Source: Microlunatus capsulatus
GTDB lineage: Bacteria; Actinomycetota; Actinomycetes; Propionibacteriales; Propionibacteriaceae
Reading direction: 5' to 3'
Length of the DNA stretch: 64,000 nt
NCBI RefSeq assembly: GCF_017876495.1
Contig: NZ_JAGIOB010000001.1
Span: forward strand, 682,001-746,000
Below are positions 42,882 through 51,529 of the stretch, piece after piece (position 1 is the first letter of the stretch; every line of letters begins with the position of its first letter). The translations under genes were made by a program, and so were the position numbers. Below the pieces are notes generated by a model that searched no databases, had not been told where the DNA came from, and saw nothing but the letters and a program-made list of their open reading frames with translations.

Positions 42882-44749
42882 CCCGACCACCCGTGCAGCG
42901 TCCAGGTGGCCGTGGCCAGCAGCACGCCGTCGGGCAGGGCCACGGCGGGCCGCTCGCCGAACAGCGTGGCGTCGGGGGGTAGCGGCCAGCGGGCCAGGAC
43001 GGCGCCGTCGGGCGTCAGCAGCGAGGCCTCGGACCGACCCCAGCCGACGAGGTGGTCGGCGGTCGCGGTGACGTCGAGGAAGCCGTCCAGCCGGGCGCTC
43101 ACCCGGCCGTCCCGGTCCAGCCGGACGCTCGCGCCGCTGGTCGCGACCAGCACCCCGTCGCCGGCGGGGACGAGGGCTTGCACCGAGCCGCGGAAGGGCC
43201 GCAGCCAGCGGTGCCGGCCGTCGGCCGGGTCGAGCGCGTGCGCGCTCTGGTCCTGCAGGACGACGACGCCGGGTCCGGCGACCGCGAGCCCGGTGGCGAG
43301 CAGCGGCACCGACCAGCGCTCGGCACCGGAGCCGGCGTCCAGCGCCGTCGTCGTGCCGCCGCGGTCGGCGACCACGACCAGGCCGGCCCCGACGGCGGGG
43401 GCGAGGGTGACGTCGGCGTCGAGGGCGTGGGTCCAGCCGGGCCGGCCGTCGGCCACCGCGAAGGTGCGGACGACGCCGTCCAGCCCGGCCAGCACGAGGG
43501 TCCGGTCGTCGAGCGCCACCGCGGCGGTGGGCGCCAGCTCCGGCAGCGCCACCCGCCACAGCGGCACCCCCTCGTCGTCGTAGGCGACGACGGCGCGCTC
43601 GCTCGTCGTCACCACGACGACGTCGCCGAGGGCGGCCAGGCTGAGCACGGCACCGCCGGGGTGGGCCCGCCAGTCCGTCCGCCAGGTGCCGGCGTCGGTC
43701 CGGGTGGTGCCGACCAGGTCGTGCTGGGCGTCCAGGGCCCGGACCACCACCCCCGACGCCGTGCGGACCGGCGGCAGCTGGCCGGGTGAGCCCACCGCCG
43801 GCTGCGCGCCGGCCTGCGGGTCGACGGCGACCGTGGCCACCTCGCGGGCGGTCCAGCGCTCGGGCGCGGTCCAGCGCAGCGGCGGGGCGGTCGTCGCCGG
43901 GGTGGGCGGGGCCGGGTCGCGGGGCAGCGTGGCGGTGCGGCTGCTGCCCTCCGTGACCGCGTCGGCCACCAGCCCGCGGCCGGGGCACCAGGTCCGCTCG
44001 AGGTCCAGCGCGCGGGTGCCGGTGCCGTCGCCCAGCTCCAGCCGCCCCCGCACCGCGAGGCACCCGCCGTCGGCGGCCTCGGCCGTCAGCTCGCTGCGGT
44101 AGGAGCGCCCGGGCCCGGTGGTGCCGGCGGACTGCCAGCGGCGGCCGGGCGCGACGTCGGCGGGCAGCTCGAGCAGTCCGGGGGTGAAGCGGAGCAGCCC
44201 GTCGGGCCCGTTCTCCCCGAGGAGGCTGACGCCGTCGTCGGTCCGGTAGACCTGCGTGGTCTGGCCCCGGCCGTCGAGCGGGGTGCTCACGGTCCGCCAG
44301 AGCTGCAGGCCCGGGTGGTCGACGGCCTCGGTGACCAGCTGGGCGCTGAGGGCCGGGTCGAGCCCGAACACCGCGGCCACCCCGGCGAGCCGGGCCGACT
44401 CGGTGACGCCGGTGGTGCTGCGCCGCTGCTGCGGGGTGCCGGCCTCGGTCTGCTGCCAGGCGGCCCGCCCGTCGGGGGGCAGGAAGCGCTGGGCGGCGTC
44501 CTCGGCCCCGCTGCCGGCGGTGGCCGCGCGCACCACGAGGCTCAGCAGCGTGCCGACCAGGAGCAGGGCCACCAGCGGCAGCCACCACGGCCGGCGACGG
44601 GCGGGGACGGCGGGCGGACCTCCCGCCGCGGGCGCCAGGGCGGGGGCGAGCGGGTCGAACGGCAGCGTCGACCAGTCCTGGACGGGGTACGGGGACCACC
44701 GCGGCGGGGGCGCCCACCCGCCCGACGGCTGCCCGGTCCCCTCCGCCAC
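42878..44749 (-). CDS. Membrane-anchored PQQ-type beta-propeller protein
   Basis: 623-aa protein. A Pro-rich cytoplasmic N-terminus (1-50) is followed by one membrane helix (about 54-72, WWLPLVALLLVGTLLSLVV), an extracytoplasmic domain (80-300), then a seven- or eight-bladed propeller with repeating blades such as VVVTTSERAVVAYDDEG, LVVVADRGGTTTALDAGSG and VVLQDQSAHALDPADG. No enzymatic motif; probably a binding or scaffold module. The start GTG 44749 is 6 nt from CAGGAT (44756-44761). It is coupled to the polytopic protein gene downstream. Confidence 0.75.
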   Translation of the reverse strand: MAEGTGQPSGGWAPPPRWSPYPVQDWSTLPFDPLAPALAPAAGGPPAVPARRRPWWLPLVALLLVGTLLSLVVRAATAGSGAEDAAQRFLPPDGRAAWQQTEAGTPQQRRSTTGVTESARLAGVAAVFGLDPALSAQLVTEAVDHPGLQLWRTVSTPLDGRGQTTQVYRTDDGVSLLGENGPDGLLRFTPGLLELPADVAPGRRWQSAGTTGPGRSYRSELTAEAADGGCLAVRGRLELGDGTGTRALDLERTWCPGRGLVADAVTEGSSRTATLPRDPAPPTPATTAPPLRWTAPERWTAREVATVAVDPQAGAQPAVGSPGQLPPVRTASGVVVRALDAQHDLVGTTRTDAGTWRTDWRAHPGGAVLSLAALGDVVVVTTSERAVVAYDDEGVPLWRVALPELAPTAAVALDDRTLVLAGLDGVVRTFAVADGRPGWTHALDADVTLAPAVGAGLVVVADRGGTTTALDAGSGAERWSVPLLATGLAVAGPGVVVLQDQSAHALDPADGRHRWLRPFRGSVQALVPAGDGVLVATSGASVRLDRDGRVSARLDGFLDVTATADHLVGWGRSEASLLTPDGAVLARWPLPPDATLFGERPAVALPDGVLLATATWTLHGWSG

Positions 44750-44755
44750 GGCGCC

Positions 44756-44761
44756 ATCCTG
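44756..44761 (-). promoter_or_regulatory. -10 box of a probable leaderless promoter (beta-propeller gene)
   Basis: CAGGAT on the minus strand, 6 nt before the GTG at 44749. Confidence 0.4.
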
Positions 44762-44797
44762 GCAGAGCGCCGGGGTCGGGGCGGGTCGTCCCGACGA

Positions 44798-46000
44798 TCA
44801 GCCGGGCGCGGTCTCCCCGCCCCGGTCGACGTCGGTCCCGCGGATGCCCAGCATGAAGAGGATGGCGTCGAGGTAGGGCACCGAGACCGTCGTGTCGGCC
44901 TGCGCCCGCACCACCGGCTTGGCGTTGAAGGCGATCCCCAGGCCGGCCGCGGCCAGCATGTCGAGGTCGTTCGCGCCGTCCCCGACGGCGACGGTCTGGG
45001 AGAGCGGGACCCCCTCGGCCGCGGCGATCTCGGCCAGCAGCCGCGCCTTGCCGGCGCGGTCGACGACCGGGCCCTCGACCTCGCCGGTCAGCACGCCGTC
45101 GACGACCTCGAGGCCGTTGGCGTAGGAGTGGTCGAGGCCCAGCTCGGCCCGCAGCCGGTCGGTGAAGGGGGTGAAGCCGCCGCTGACGATGCCGACGGTG
45201 AAGCCGAGCCGCTTGAGCGTGCGGACGAAGGTGCGGGCGCCGGGGGTCAGCCGGATCCGGGCCTGCACGCGGTCGACGGCGGCCTGGTCGAGCCCGGCCA
45301 GCAGCCGGACGCGCTCCCGCAGCGAGCCCTCGAAGTCCAGCTCGCCGGCCATCGCGCGGGCGGTGATCGCGGCGACCTCCTCGAGCCGGCCGGCCTCGTC
45401 GGCCAGCAGCTCGATGACCTCGTCCATGATCAGCGTCGAGTCGACGTCCATGACGACCAGCCGCTTGGCCCGCCGCTCGAGCCCGTTGACCTGGACGGCG
45501 ACGTCGATGCCGTGCTCGCGCGCCACCTCGACGAGCGCCCGGCGCATGGCCTCGACGTCGCCGGCGATGACGACGAGGTCGTAGGCCGTCACCGGCGTGG
45601 TGGCCAGCCGGACCACCCGGTCGATGTTGCCGCCGGTGCCGGCGACGGCCGCGGCGACGGCGGCCAGCGCGGTGGCGGGCAGCGGGCGGCCGAGCACGGT
45701 GACGGCGTGCCGGACCAGCTGGGCCCGGCGCGAGCGGGCCTCGACCCGCTCGAACTCGATCCGCAGGTCGCGGGTGAAGCCCCAGTAGAGGATGTCGCGG
45801 AGCAGGCTGTCGTCGGCCCCGGCCAGCCGGACGAGGACGTCGAGGGTCAGCCGCTCGCGGACCACCAGCTGCTCCATGTCCTCCAGCACGGCCCCGGCGT
45901 CCCCCAGCAGCTGCAGCAGCTCGGCGGTGACCCGGGGGCGGTCGGCGCCGTAGACGCGGATCAGCAGCGGCCGCTCGGTGGCGGTCTCGACGGCGCTCAC
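44798..46000 (-). CDS. serB: Phosphoserine phosphatase SerB with N-terminal ACT domains
   Basis: 400-aa enzyme for the last step of serine synthesis. Residues 1-170 hold two ACT-like repeats (LIRVYGADRPRVTAELL, then VIAGDVEAMRRAL), which in mycobacterial SerB2 bind amino acids. The HAD core has DVDSTL at 185-190 (nucleophile Asp), SGGFTPFTDRL (motif II), Lys in RAGKARLLAE and GDGANDLDML (motif IV). GTG at 46000 overlaps the pirin stop. Confidence 0.94.
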   Translation of the reverse strand: MSAVETATERPLLIRVYGADRPRVTAELLQLLGDAGAVLEDMEQLVVRERLTLDVLVRLAGADDSLLRDILYWGFTRDLRIEFERVEARSRRAQLVRHAVTVLGRPLPATALAAVAAAVAGTGGNIDRVVRLATTPVTAYDLVVIAGDVEAMRRALVEVAREHGIDVAVQVNGLERRAKRLVVMDVDSTLIMDEVIELLADEAGRLEEVAAITARAMAGELDFEGSLRERVRLLAGLDQAAVDRVQARIRLTPGARTFVRTLKRLGFTVGIVSGGFTPFTDRLRAELGLDHSYANGLEVVDGVLTGEVEGPVVDRAGKARLLAEIAAAEGVPLSQTVAVGDGANDLDMLAAAGLGIAFNAKPVVRAQADTTVSVPYLDAILFMLGIRGTDVDRGGETAPG

Positions 46001-46713
46001 GCGGCGAACGTCCAGACCAGCAGCTCGGCCTCGGTGACGGCGCGCGCCCGGAGCGCGGCCTCGCCGGTGAGCCGGACCGAGTCACCGGCGGCGAGCGGGC
46101 CGACGGCCTCCAGGTCCAGCGCGCCGCGGAGCACGAACAGGTGGGCCAGCGGGCCGGCGGGCAGCAGCCGGGCGGTGCCGGGCGTGAGCACGCTCACCCA
46201 CAGCGTGGCGCCCGCGGTCCCCAGCCCGACGGCCGCGTCGGACCGGCCGCCCGACGCGACCGGCACCCAGTCGGCGGCCAGCGCGTCGCGCTCGACCGCG
46301 CCCTGCCCGTAGGCGGGCGGCAGCCCCGGCTCGTCGGGCCGCAGCCACATCTGGACGAAGCGGGCCGGACCGGCGCCTGGGGCGTCGTTGCGCTCGGCGT
46401 GCACGACCCCCGACCCCGCGCTCAGCCGCTGGGCCAGGCCCGGCACGACCACGCCCCGGTGGCCGGTGGAGTCGGCGTGCACCAGGGAGCCCTCCGCCAC
46501 CCAGGTGAGGATCTCGGCGTCGGCGTGCGGGTGGTCGTCGAACCCGCGGCCGGCCAGCAGCGACTCCTCGTTGACCACCACCAGGGGGCCGTGGCCCACG
46601 TGCTCGGGGTCGTAGTGCGCGCCGAAGGAGAAGACGTGCGCGGTCTCGATCCCGGGGGCGGAGCTGGTGAAGCGGTCGGAGCCGCGGCGCAGCTGCAGCA
46701 GGGGGTCGCTCAC
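45997..46713 (-). CDS. Pirin family (bicupin) protein
   Basis: 238-aa bicupin. The metal-binding motif of the N-terminal cupin is present as FDDHPHADAEILTWV (His, His), with SGVVHAE supplying the later His and Glu. Some pirins are quercetin dioxygenases; others are regulators; no choice can be made. Start GTG 46713, 6 nt from GATACT (46720-46725). Coupled to serB and divergent from the DUF427 gene. Confidence 0.85.
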   Translation of the reverse strand: MSDPLLQLRRGSDRFTSSAPGIETAHVFSFGAHYDPEHVGHGPLVVVNEESLLAGRGFDDHPHADAEILTWVAEGSLVHADSTGHRGVVVPGLAQRLSAGSGVVHAERNDAPGAGPARFVQMWLRPDEPGLPPAYGQGAVERDALAADWVPVASGGRSDAAVGLGTAGATLWVSVLTPGTARLLPAGPLAHLFVLRGALDLEAVGPLAAGDSVRLTGEAALRARAVTEAELLVWTFAA

Positions 46714-46719
46714 CGGGCC

Positions 46720-46725
46720 AGTATC
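46720..46725 (-). promoter_or_regulatory. -10 box of a probable leaderless promoter (pirin-serB)
   Basis: GATACT on the minus strand, 6 nt before the GTG at 46713; back to back with the DUF427 promoter. Confidence 0.45.
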
Positions 46726-46750
46726 GCGGGCCCGGCGCGGACCACCCGTC

Positions 46751-46756
46751 TACGCT
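46751..46756 (+). promoter_or_regulatory. -10 box of a probable leaderless promoter (DUF427 gene)
   Basis: TACGCT, 6 nt before the ATG at 46763. Confidence 0.5.
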
Positions 46757-46762
46757 CAGCCC

Positions 46763-47263
46763 ATGGCCTCCCGACCCGTCCCCGAACCGATCGCCCCCGG
46801 CCAGGAGTCCGTCTGGGACTACCCCCGACCGCCGGCGCTGGTGGCCAGCGACGAGCTGGTGACCGTGGTCCTCGGCGGGGTGGAGATCTGCGAGACCACG
46901 ACGAGCTGGCGGGTGCTGGAGACCTCCCACCCGCCGACGTACTACCTGCCGCGCACCGCCTTCCGGGAGGGCGCGCTGGTGCCGGCCCGCGGCAGCTCCT
47001 TCTGCGAGTGGAAGGGCGAGGCGTCCTACCTCGACCTCGTCGGCGGCACGACGGTGGCGCCGCGAGCCGCCTGGTACTACCCGCAGCCGACCCCGCGCTA
47101 CGCCGCGCTCCGGCACCACGTCGCGCTCTACCCCGCGATGGTGGACCGCTGCCTCGTCGACGGCGAGCTCGTCGGGCCGCAGCCCGGCGGCTTCTACGGC
47201 GGCTGGATCACGTCGAACGTCGTCGGGCCGTTCAAGGGCGGCCCCGGCAGCAACGGCTGGTGA
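46763..47263 (+). CDS. DUF427 domain protein
   Basis: 166-aa protein of the DUF427 family. Recognisable elements are ESVWDYPRPP near the start, TSWRVLETSHPPTYYLP, FCEWKGEASYLDL and AAWYYPQP, with a C-terminal extension ending FKGGPGSNGW as in longer members. The fold is a small beta-tent; no catalytic role is known. ATG at 46763 is the leaderless-type start. Stop and next start overlap (GTGA). Confidence 0.88.
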   Translation: MASRPVPEPIAPGQESVWDYPRPPALVASDELVTVVLGGVEICETTTSWRVLETSHPPTYYLPRTAFREGALVPARGSSFCEWKGEASYLDLVGGTTVAPRAAWYYPQPTPRYAALRHHVALYPAMVDRCLVDGELVGPQPGGFYGGWITSNVVGPFKGGPGSNGW

Positions 47264-47613
47264 CCACCGGGCCCGAGCCGGGTGCCCCCGACCCGGAGGC
47301 CTACGTCGAGGCGGTGCTGCGGCTCGTCGAACGGGTGCCGGCGGGCCGGGTGACCACCTACGGCGACCTGGCCGAGGCGGTCGGCCGCGGCGGCCCGCGG
47401 CAGGTCGGGACGGTGATGGCGACCTGGGGCGGCGGGGTCCCGTGGTGGCGCGTCGTGCGGGCGGACGGCTCGCCCGCGCGGGGTCACGAGGCGGAGGCGC
47501 TGCGACGGCTGGCCGCGGAGGGAACTCCGCTGCGGGGGCCGCGCGTTGTCATGGCGCAGGCGCGGCTCGGGGCGGGTGGATCCCCGCCCGACGCGGTACC
47601 TGACGCGTCCTGA
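47260..47613 (+). CDS. Alkyltransferase-like (ATL) DNA-repair protein, MGMT family
   Basis: 117-aa protein with the MGMT DNA-binding domain (VPAGRVTTYGDLAEAVG at 26-42). The alkyl-acceptor motif PCHRV is PWWRV at 61-65, so Trp62 replaces the reactive Cys. Such ATL proteins bind O6-alkylguanine, flip it and recruit nucleotide excision repair, without transferring the alkyl group. The mycobacterial locus has a similar gene (Rv3204). GTG at 47260 is coupled to DUF427. Confidence 0.9.
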   Translation: MTTGPEPGAPDPEAYVEAVLRLVERVPAGRVTTYGDLAEAVGRGGPRQVGTVMATWGGGVPWWRVVRADGSPARGHEAEALRRLAAEGTPLRGPRVVMAQARLGAGGSPPDAVPDAS

Positions 47614-47622
47614 ATGCGTTCT

Positions 47623-47645
47623 CGCCGGGGGTTCCCATCCCGGCG
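47623..47645 (+). terminator. Hairpin terminator after the ATL gene
   Basis: CGCCGGG (47623-47629) and CCCGGCG (47639-47645), followed by TGTTCTGT, 10 nt after the stop. Confidence 0.55.
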
Positions 47646-47805
47646 TGTTCTGTGACAGTCTTTCCCTGCTGTTGCAAGTGGTCTGTGTCGTGGTACGTGC
47701 TACGCCCCCAGAACTATTGCGTGGGCGTCAGTCATCACCCTGGTGCCCGACAGCGGTCGGGGTCGTGAGGTGCGGCTCCGAATGCCAGATCATAGGGAGA
47801 TTCAC
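47646..47805 (+). promoter_or_regulatory. Upstream/leader region of the cold-shock gene
   Basis: 160 nt without a gene and with lower GC than its surroundings. A weak promoter candidate is TTGCAA (47672-47677), 16 nt, TACGTG (47694-47699), which would give a leader of about 100 nt, as cold-shock genes often have. No certain element. Confidence 0.35.
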
Positions 47806-48009
47806 ATGGCTCAGGGAACCGTCAAGTGGTTCAACGCCGAGAAGGGCTACGGCTTCATCGCCGTGGACGGCGGCGGCCCGGACGTTTTCGTCCACTACAG
47901 CGCGATCGAGTCGACGGGTTTCCGGACCCTGGACGAGGGTCAGCGCGTCGAGTTCCAGACCACGCAGGGCCCCAAGGGCCCGCAGGCCGACCAGGTTCAC
48001 GCCATCTGA
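47806..48009 (+). CDS. Cold-shock domain protein (CspA family)
   Basis: 67-aa RNA chaperone. RNP1 KGYGFI is at 13-18 and RNP2 VFVHY at 27-31; starts [14 protein letters not shown] as in the actinobacterial CspA group. ATG at 47806 with AGGGAG 7 nt upstream. It is monocistronic, closed by a strong terminator. Confidence 0.96.
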   Translation: MAQGTVKWFNAEKGYGFIAVDGGGPDVFVHYSAIESTGFRTLDEGQRVEFQTTQGPKGPQADQVHAI

Positions 48010-48022
48010 GCTGAGTCACCCG

Positions 48023-48097
48023 CACTGCTTGCAGGAACAGAAAAGCCCCTCCGCCTCTCCCGAGGCGTGAGGGGCTTTTCTGTTCCTGCACGCAGTG
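48023..48097. terminator. Very long terminator hairpin after the cold-shock gene
   Basis: Arms 48023-48051 and 48069-48097 are reverse complements with one mismatch in 29 bp. The inner part AAAAGCCCCTC/GAGGGGCTTTT gives a U-run in both directions, so it is a real intrinsic, probably bidirectional, terminator. Confidence 0.85.
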
Positions 48098-48216
48098 TTG
48101 TCTGTCCTCGCTCCGCTCGGACGCGCTCCTCGCTCTGGTCCGCCGACGTCGTCGTCGCCGGTGAACGAAGAACGTGTTCACCGGCTCCTCCTCCGTTCGG
48201 CGGCGCGAGGAGCGGC

Positions 48217-48252
48217 GGGGGACGGGTCCGCCGTCAGGCTCGCCCGTCCCCC
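48217..48252 (-). terminator. moeZ terminator
   Basis: GGGGGACGGG (48217-48226) and CCCGTCCCCC (48243-48252), 11 nt after the moeZ stop. A further 9-bp hairpin lies at 48158-48184. Confidence 0.6.
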
Positions 48253-48262
48253 ACCTTTCTGC

Positions 48263-49453
48263 TCAGTACGCGGGCTGGGAGGGGTCGATGGAGTTGACCC
48301 AGGCGCTGACGCCGCCGCCGACGTGCACGGCGTTGTCGAGGCCGGCGCCGCGGACGATGGCGAGCACCTCCGCCGAGCGGATGCCGGTCTTGCAGTAGAG
48401 GACGACCTGCTTGTCCTGCGGCAGCTGGCCGAGGGCCTCGCCGGTCTGGAAGTCGCCCTTGGGGATGAGGATCGAGCCGGGGATCTGGTTGATGTCCCGC
48501 TCGACCTTCTCCCGGACGTCGATGAGGACGAAGTCCTTCTCGCCCTGCTCGCGGGCGTTGAGCCAGTCCTCGAGCTGCTGGACGCCCACGGTGTGACCGG
48601 CGACGGCCTCGGCGGCCTCGTCGGTGATCGCGCCGCAGAAGGCGTCGTAGTCGATCAGCTCGGTGACGGTCGGGTTCTCCCCGCACACGGCGCAGTTCGG
48701 GTCCTTGCGGATCTTCAGCTGCTGCCAGCTCATCTCGAGGGCGTCGTAGATCTGCAGCCGGCCGACCAGCGGGTCGCCGATGCCGGCCAGCAGCTTCAGC
48801 GCCTCGGTGACCTGGGTGGCGCCGATCGAGGCGCAGAGCACCCCGAGGACACCGCCCTCGGCGCAGCTCGGCACCATGCCGGGCGGCGGAGGCTCGGGGT
48901 AGAGGCAGCGGTAGCAGGGGCCCTGGTCGGCCCAGAACACGCTGACCTGCCCGTCGAAGCGGAAGATCGAGCCCCACACGTACGGCTTGTGCAGCAGCAC
49001 GGCGGCGTCGTTGACCAGGTAGCGCGTCGCGAAGTTGTCGGTGCCGTCGACGATCAGGTCGTACTGGCTGAAGATCTCGAACACGTTGTCGTTGTCCAGC
49101 CGGACGTCGTGCACGACCACGTCGACGTACGGGTTCGTCTCGGCGATCGACTCCTTGGCCGACTGCGCCTTGGACTTCCCGATGTCGGACTGGCCGTGGA
49201 TGATCTGGCGCTGCAGGTTCGACTCGTCGACGGTGTCGAACTCGACGATGCCCAGGGTGCCCACGCCGGCCGCGGCCAGGTAGAGCAGCGCCGGGCTGCC
49301 GAGGCCGCCGGCGCCGATGACCAGCACCTTGGCGTTCTTGAAGCGCTTCTGCCCGTCCATGCCCACGTCGGGGATGATCAGGTGACGGCTGTACCGGCGC
49401 ACCTCGTCGATGGTCAGCTCGGTGGCGGGTTCCACCAGCGGCGGCAGGGCCAC
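48263..49453 (-). CDS. moeZ: Adenylyltransferase/sulfurtransferase MoeZ
   Basis: 396-aa protein that adenylates and then sulfurates ubiquitin-like sulfur carriers such as MoaD and CysO. The ThiF/MoeB domain has GAGGLGSPAL at 48-57, ESNLQRQIIHG, the zinc cysteines CYRC and CAVC, and CAEGGVLGVL with the presumed catalytic Cys. The rhodanese domain (from about 285) has the active loop CKTGIRSAE. GTG at 49453 has GGAGGA 6 nt upstream. It could serve the MoaE-containing synthase encoded at 10 kb. Confidence 0.95.
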   Translation of the reverse strand: MALPPLVEPATELTIDEVRRYSRHLIIPDVGMDGQKRFKNAKVLVIGAGGLGSPALLYLAAAGVGTLGIVEFDTVDESNLQRQIIHGQSDIGKSKAQSAKESIAETNPYVDVVVHDVRLDNDNVFEIFSQYDLIVDGTDNFATRYLVNDAAVLLHKPYVWGSIFRFDGQVSVFWADQGPCYRCLYPEPPPPGMVPSCAEGGVLGVLCASIGATQVTEALKLLAGIGDPLVGRLQIYDALEMSWQQLKIRKDPNCAVCGENPTVTELIDYDAFCGAITDEAAEAVAGHTVGVQQLEDWLNAREQGEKDFVLIDVREKVERDINQIPGSILIPKGDFQTGEALGQLPQDKQVVLYCKTGIRSAEVLAIVRGAGLDNAVHVGGGVSAWVNSIDPSQPAY

Positions 49454-49568
49454 GGTCGTTCCTCCTGGTCGTTCGGGGCGTCAGGGATGACGTGCGATCC
49501 TCTCCCCCAACCTCCGGCCCGGGCCCCCTATTCCGAGGCCTGGACGACCGTCCCGGCAGGCGGACGGC

Positions 49569-50468
49569 TCAGCGCTGGACCGCCTTGACCAGGGTGGTGC
49601 AGCGGGTGACCGCCTCCCGGTCGGGCACCGGCGCGCTCACCGCGGCCAGCAGCGCCACCATCACCCGGACGGTGACCCAGGCCCGGGTGCGGTCCTCGTC
49701 GAGCCCGGCGGTGTCGACGACGGCGTAGAGCCGGTCGAGGACGGCGCCGCGCAGGTCGCCCGAGGCCACGGCCTCGTCCCAACGGGTCCACAGCAGCGGC
49801 GCCACCTCGAAGGACGGCTCCCCGGCCAGCGGGTGCGGGTCGACGGCGAGCCAGGGCTCGCGGGACGCCGCCAGCACGGTGCCGGTGTGCAGGTCCCCGT
49901 GCACCAGGGCGACGTCGGTGCCCGGGTCGGCGGCGAAGTCGGCGGCCAGCCCGACGGCCTGGTCGACGAAGCGGCGGGGCGCCGCCGTCGTCCCGTGCAG
50001 GGCGGCCAGCGCGTCGGCCCAGCCCGCCGAGCGCTCCGAGAGCCGGTCCAGCGAGGGCACGGGCCGCCGGTGCAGCCGGGGGTACAGCCCCGCGACCACG
50101 GCGCAGGCGTCGACGGGGTCGAGGTCGGCGAGGTCGTGCCCGGGCTCGCAGCGCTCCAGCAGCAGGACGCGACGACGGGGGTCGGCGCGGAGCAGCTGGA
50201 CCGCGCCGGCGCCGTCCCAGGCCCGCAGGGCGAGGTGGGCCGCGGCGGCGTCCGGCTCGGGACCGCCGAGGACGAGGTCGCCCGGCCGGCCGTCGTCGCG
50301 CACCGGCAGCACCAGGCCGCTCCCCCGGGTCCGCACCGGCCCGTCGGCGACCAGGCCCCAGCCGCCGAGGACGTCGGCGACGAGCCGGGGCAGCGTCTCG
50401 AGCCAGCCGGCCCAGGCCGGTCCGCGCGCCGCCTGCCGTCCGAGGAGATTCGGCACCCGCACGCTCAC
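49569..50468 (-). CDS. APH(6)-like aminoglycoside/hydroxyurea kinase family protein
   Basis: 299-aa protein kinase-fold phosphotransferase. The catalytic loop VHGDLHTGTVLAA and the metal motif WLAVDPHPLAGEP match the streptomycin/hydroxyurea 6-phosphotransferase branch, where GDLHxGN and IDPKP are usual; the Asn is Thr here. Also LLLERCEPGHDLADLD. Substrate cannot be told: most members are not proven resistance genes. GTG at 50468, 33 nt from the divergent polymerase gene. Confidence 0.75.
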   Translation of the reverse strand: MSVRVPNLLGRQAARGPAWAGWLETLPRLVADVLGGWGLVADGPVRTRGSGLVLPVRDDGRPGDLVLGGPEPDAAAAHLALRAWDGAGAVQLLRADPRRRVLLLERCEPGHDLADLDPVDACAVVAGLYPRLHRRPVPSLDRLSERSAGWADALAALHGTTAAPRRFVDQAVGLAADFAADPGTDVALVHGDLHTGTVLAASREPWLAVDPHPLAGEPSFEVAPLLWTRWDEAVASGDLRGAVLDRLYAVVDTAGLDEDRTRAWVTVRVMVALLAAVSAPVPDREAVTRCTTLVKAVQR

Positions 50469-50501
50469 CGGCGCAACAGTAGGGGGTGGGAGACTGCGGC
50501 C

Positions 50502-51524
50502 ATGGGCCAGGCCGACCGACCGCCGAGCGACGTGACCACCGAGGTCGACGGCCGCGTGCTGGGCCTGACCAACCTCGACAAGGTGCTCTACCCGGCCACC
50601 GGTTGGACCAAGGCCGAGGTCGTCAGCTACTACCTGCAGGTCGCGCCGACGATCCTGCCGCACGTCCGCGACCGGGCGATGACGCGGCTGCGCTACCCCG
50701 ACGGCGTCCGCTACGACGAGCCGCGCGAGGAGCGCGGCGGGACCACACCGCCGCCGGGCGGGGCCTTCTACGAGAAGAACGCCCCGGCGGGCACCCCGTC
50801 GTGGGTGCCCCGGCAGAGGGTCGGCACCAGCGACGGCGTCATCGACTACGTCGTGGTGGACGAGCCGGCCACCCTGGTGTGGCTGGCCAACCTCGCCGCG
50901 CTGGAGCTGCACACCCCGCAGTGGACGATCTCCAGCGGCACCGTCGACGACGACGGCGTGCTCGACCTCCCCGGCGACGAGCCACGGGCCGGGGAGCCGC
51001 TGGCCGACCGGGTCGTCGTCGACCTCGACCCGGGCGCCGGGATGGGCATCGTCGAGACCGCGCGGGCCGCCCTGCTGGTCGCCGCCGTGCTGGCCGAGGA
51101 CGGCCTGGTGCCGGTGCCGCAGAGCTCGGGCAGCAAGGGCATCCAGGTCTACGCCGCCGTCGCGCCCTGCCGCAGCCGCGACGCCTGGGCCTACACCAAG
51201 CGGCTGAACGCGACCATGGCCCGGCGGCACCCCGACTTCTTCGTCGCCAGCATGTCCGTGGAGCAGCGCCGCGGGAAGATCTACGTCGACCACCACCAGA
51301 ACCTGGCGGCGCGGAACACCATCGCGCCCTACAGCCTGCGGGGCCGCGAGCAGCCCTCCGTGGCCACCCCGGTCAGCTGGGACGAGGTGGGCGCGGTGAC
51401 AGGCCCCGACGACCTCCGCTTCTCCCCCGAGGACGTGCTCGACCGGCTGGCCGAGCACGGGGACCTGGCCCAGGACCTGCTGGAGCAGGACCGGCCTCCG
51501 CTGCCGCCGGCCCCAGTAGGGTGA
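50502..51524 (+). CDS. LigD-type polymerase domain protein (stand-alone, NHEJ/primase-polymerase)
   Basis: 340-aa archaeo-eukaryotic primase-fold polymerase of the LigD PolDom family, without ligase or nuclease domains. It begins VLGLTNLDKVLYPATGWTK, has the double-Asp motif VDLDPG near 173-178, SSGSKGIQVYA with the nucleotide-binding Ser/Lys, and VDHHQNLAARNTIAPYSLR. It adds nucleotides, often ribonucleotides, at breaks in NHEJ or excision repair. No Ku or LigD gene is adjacent in view. ATG 50502 follows GGGTGGGAGA. The TetR gene begins at its end. Confidence 0.9.
   Translation: MGQADRPPSDVTTEVDGRVLGLTNLDKVLYPATGWTKAEVVSYYLQVAPTILPHVRDRAMTRLRYPDGVRYDEPREERGGTTPPPGGAFYEKNAPAGTPSWVPRQRVGTSDGVIDYVVVDEPATLVWLANLAALELHTPQWTISSGTVDDDGVLDLPGDEPRAGEPLADRVVVDLDPGAGMGIVETARAALLVAAVLAEDGLVPVPQSSGSKGIQVYAAVAPCRSRDAWAYTKRLNATMARRHPDFFVASMSVEQRRGKIYVDHHQNLAARNTIAPYSLRGREQPSVATPVSWDEVGAVTGPDDLRFSPEDVLDRLAEHGDLAQDLLEQDRPPLPPAPVG
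51517..51522 (+). promoter_or_regulatory. -10 box of a probable leaderless promoter (TetR gene)
   Basis: TAGGGT, 7 nt before the GTG at 51530; it overlaps the end of the polymerase gene and favours 51530 over the in-frame GTG at 51521. Confidence 0.45.
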
Positions 51525-51529
51525 CGGGC

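Noticed and set aside
41109-46085. Single 1658-codon gene covering the membrane protein, beta-propeller and serB regions
   Set aside because: Upstream of 42881 this frame is off-frame with two clearly real genes; only the 590-codon 3' part is coding.
49569-50468. Confirmed aminoglycoside-resistance gene
   Set aside because: Family resemblance only; the catalytic GDLHxGN Asn is replaced by Thr and no resistance context is present.
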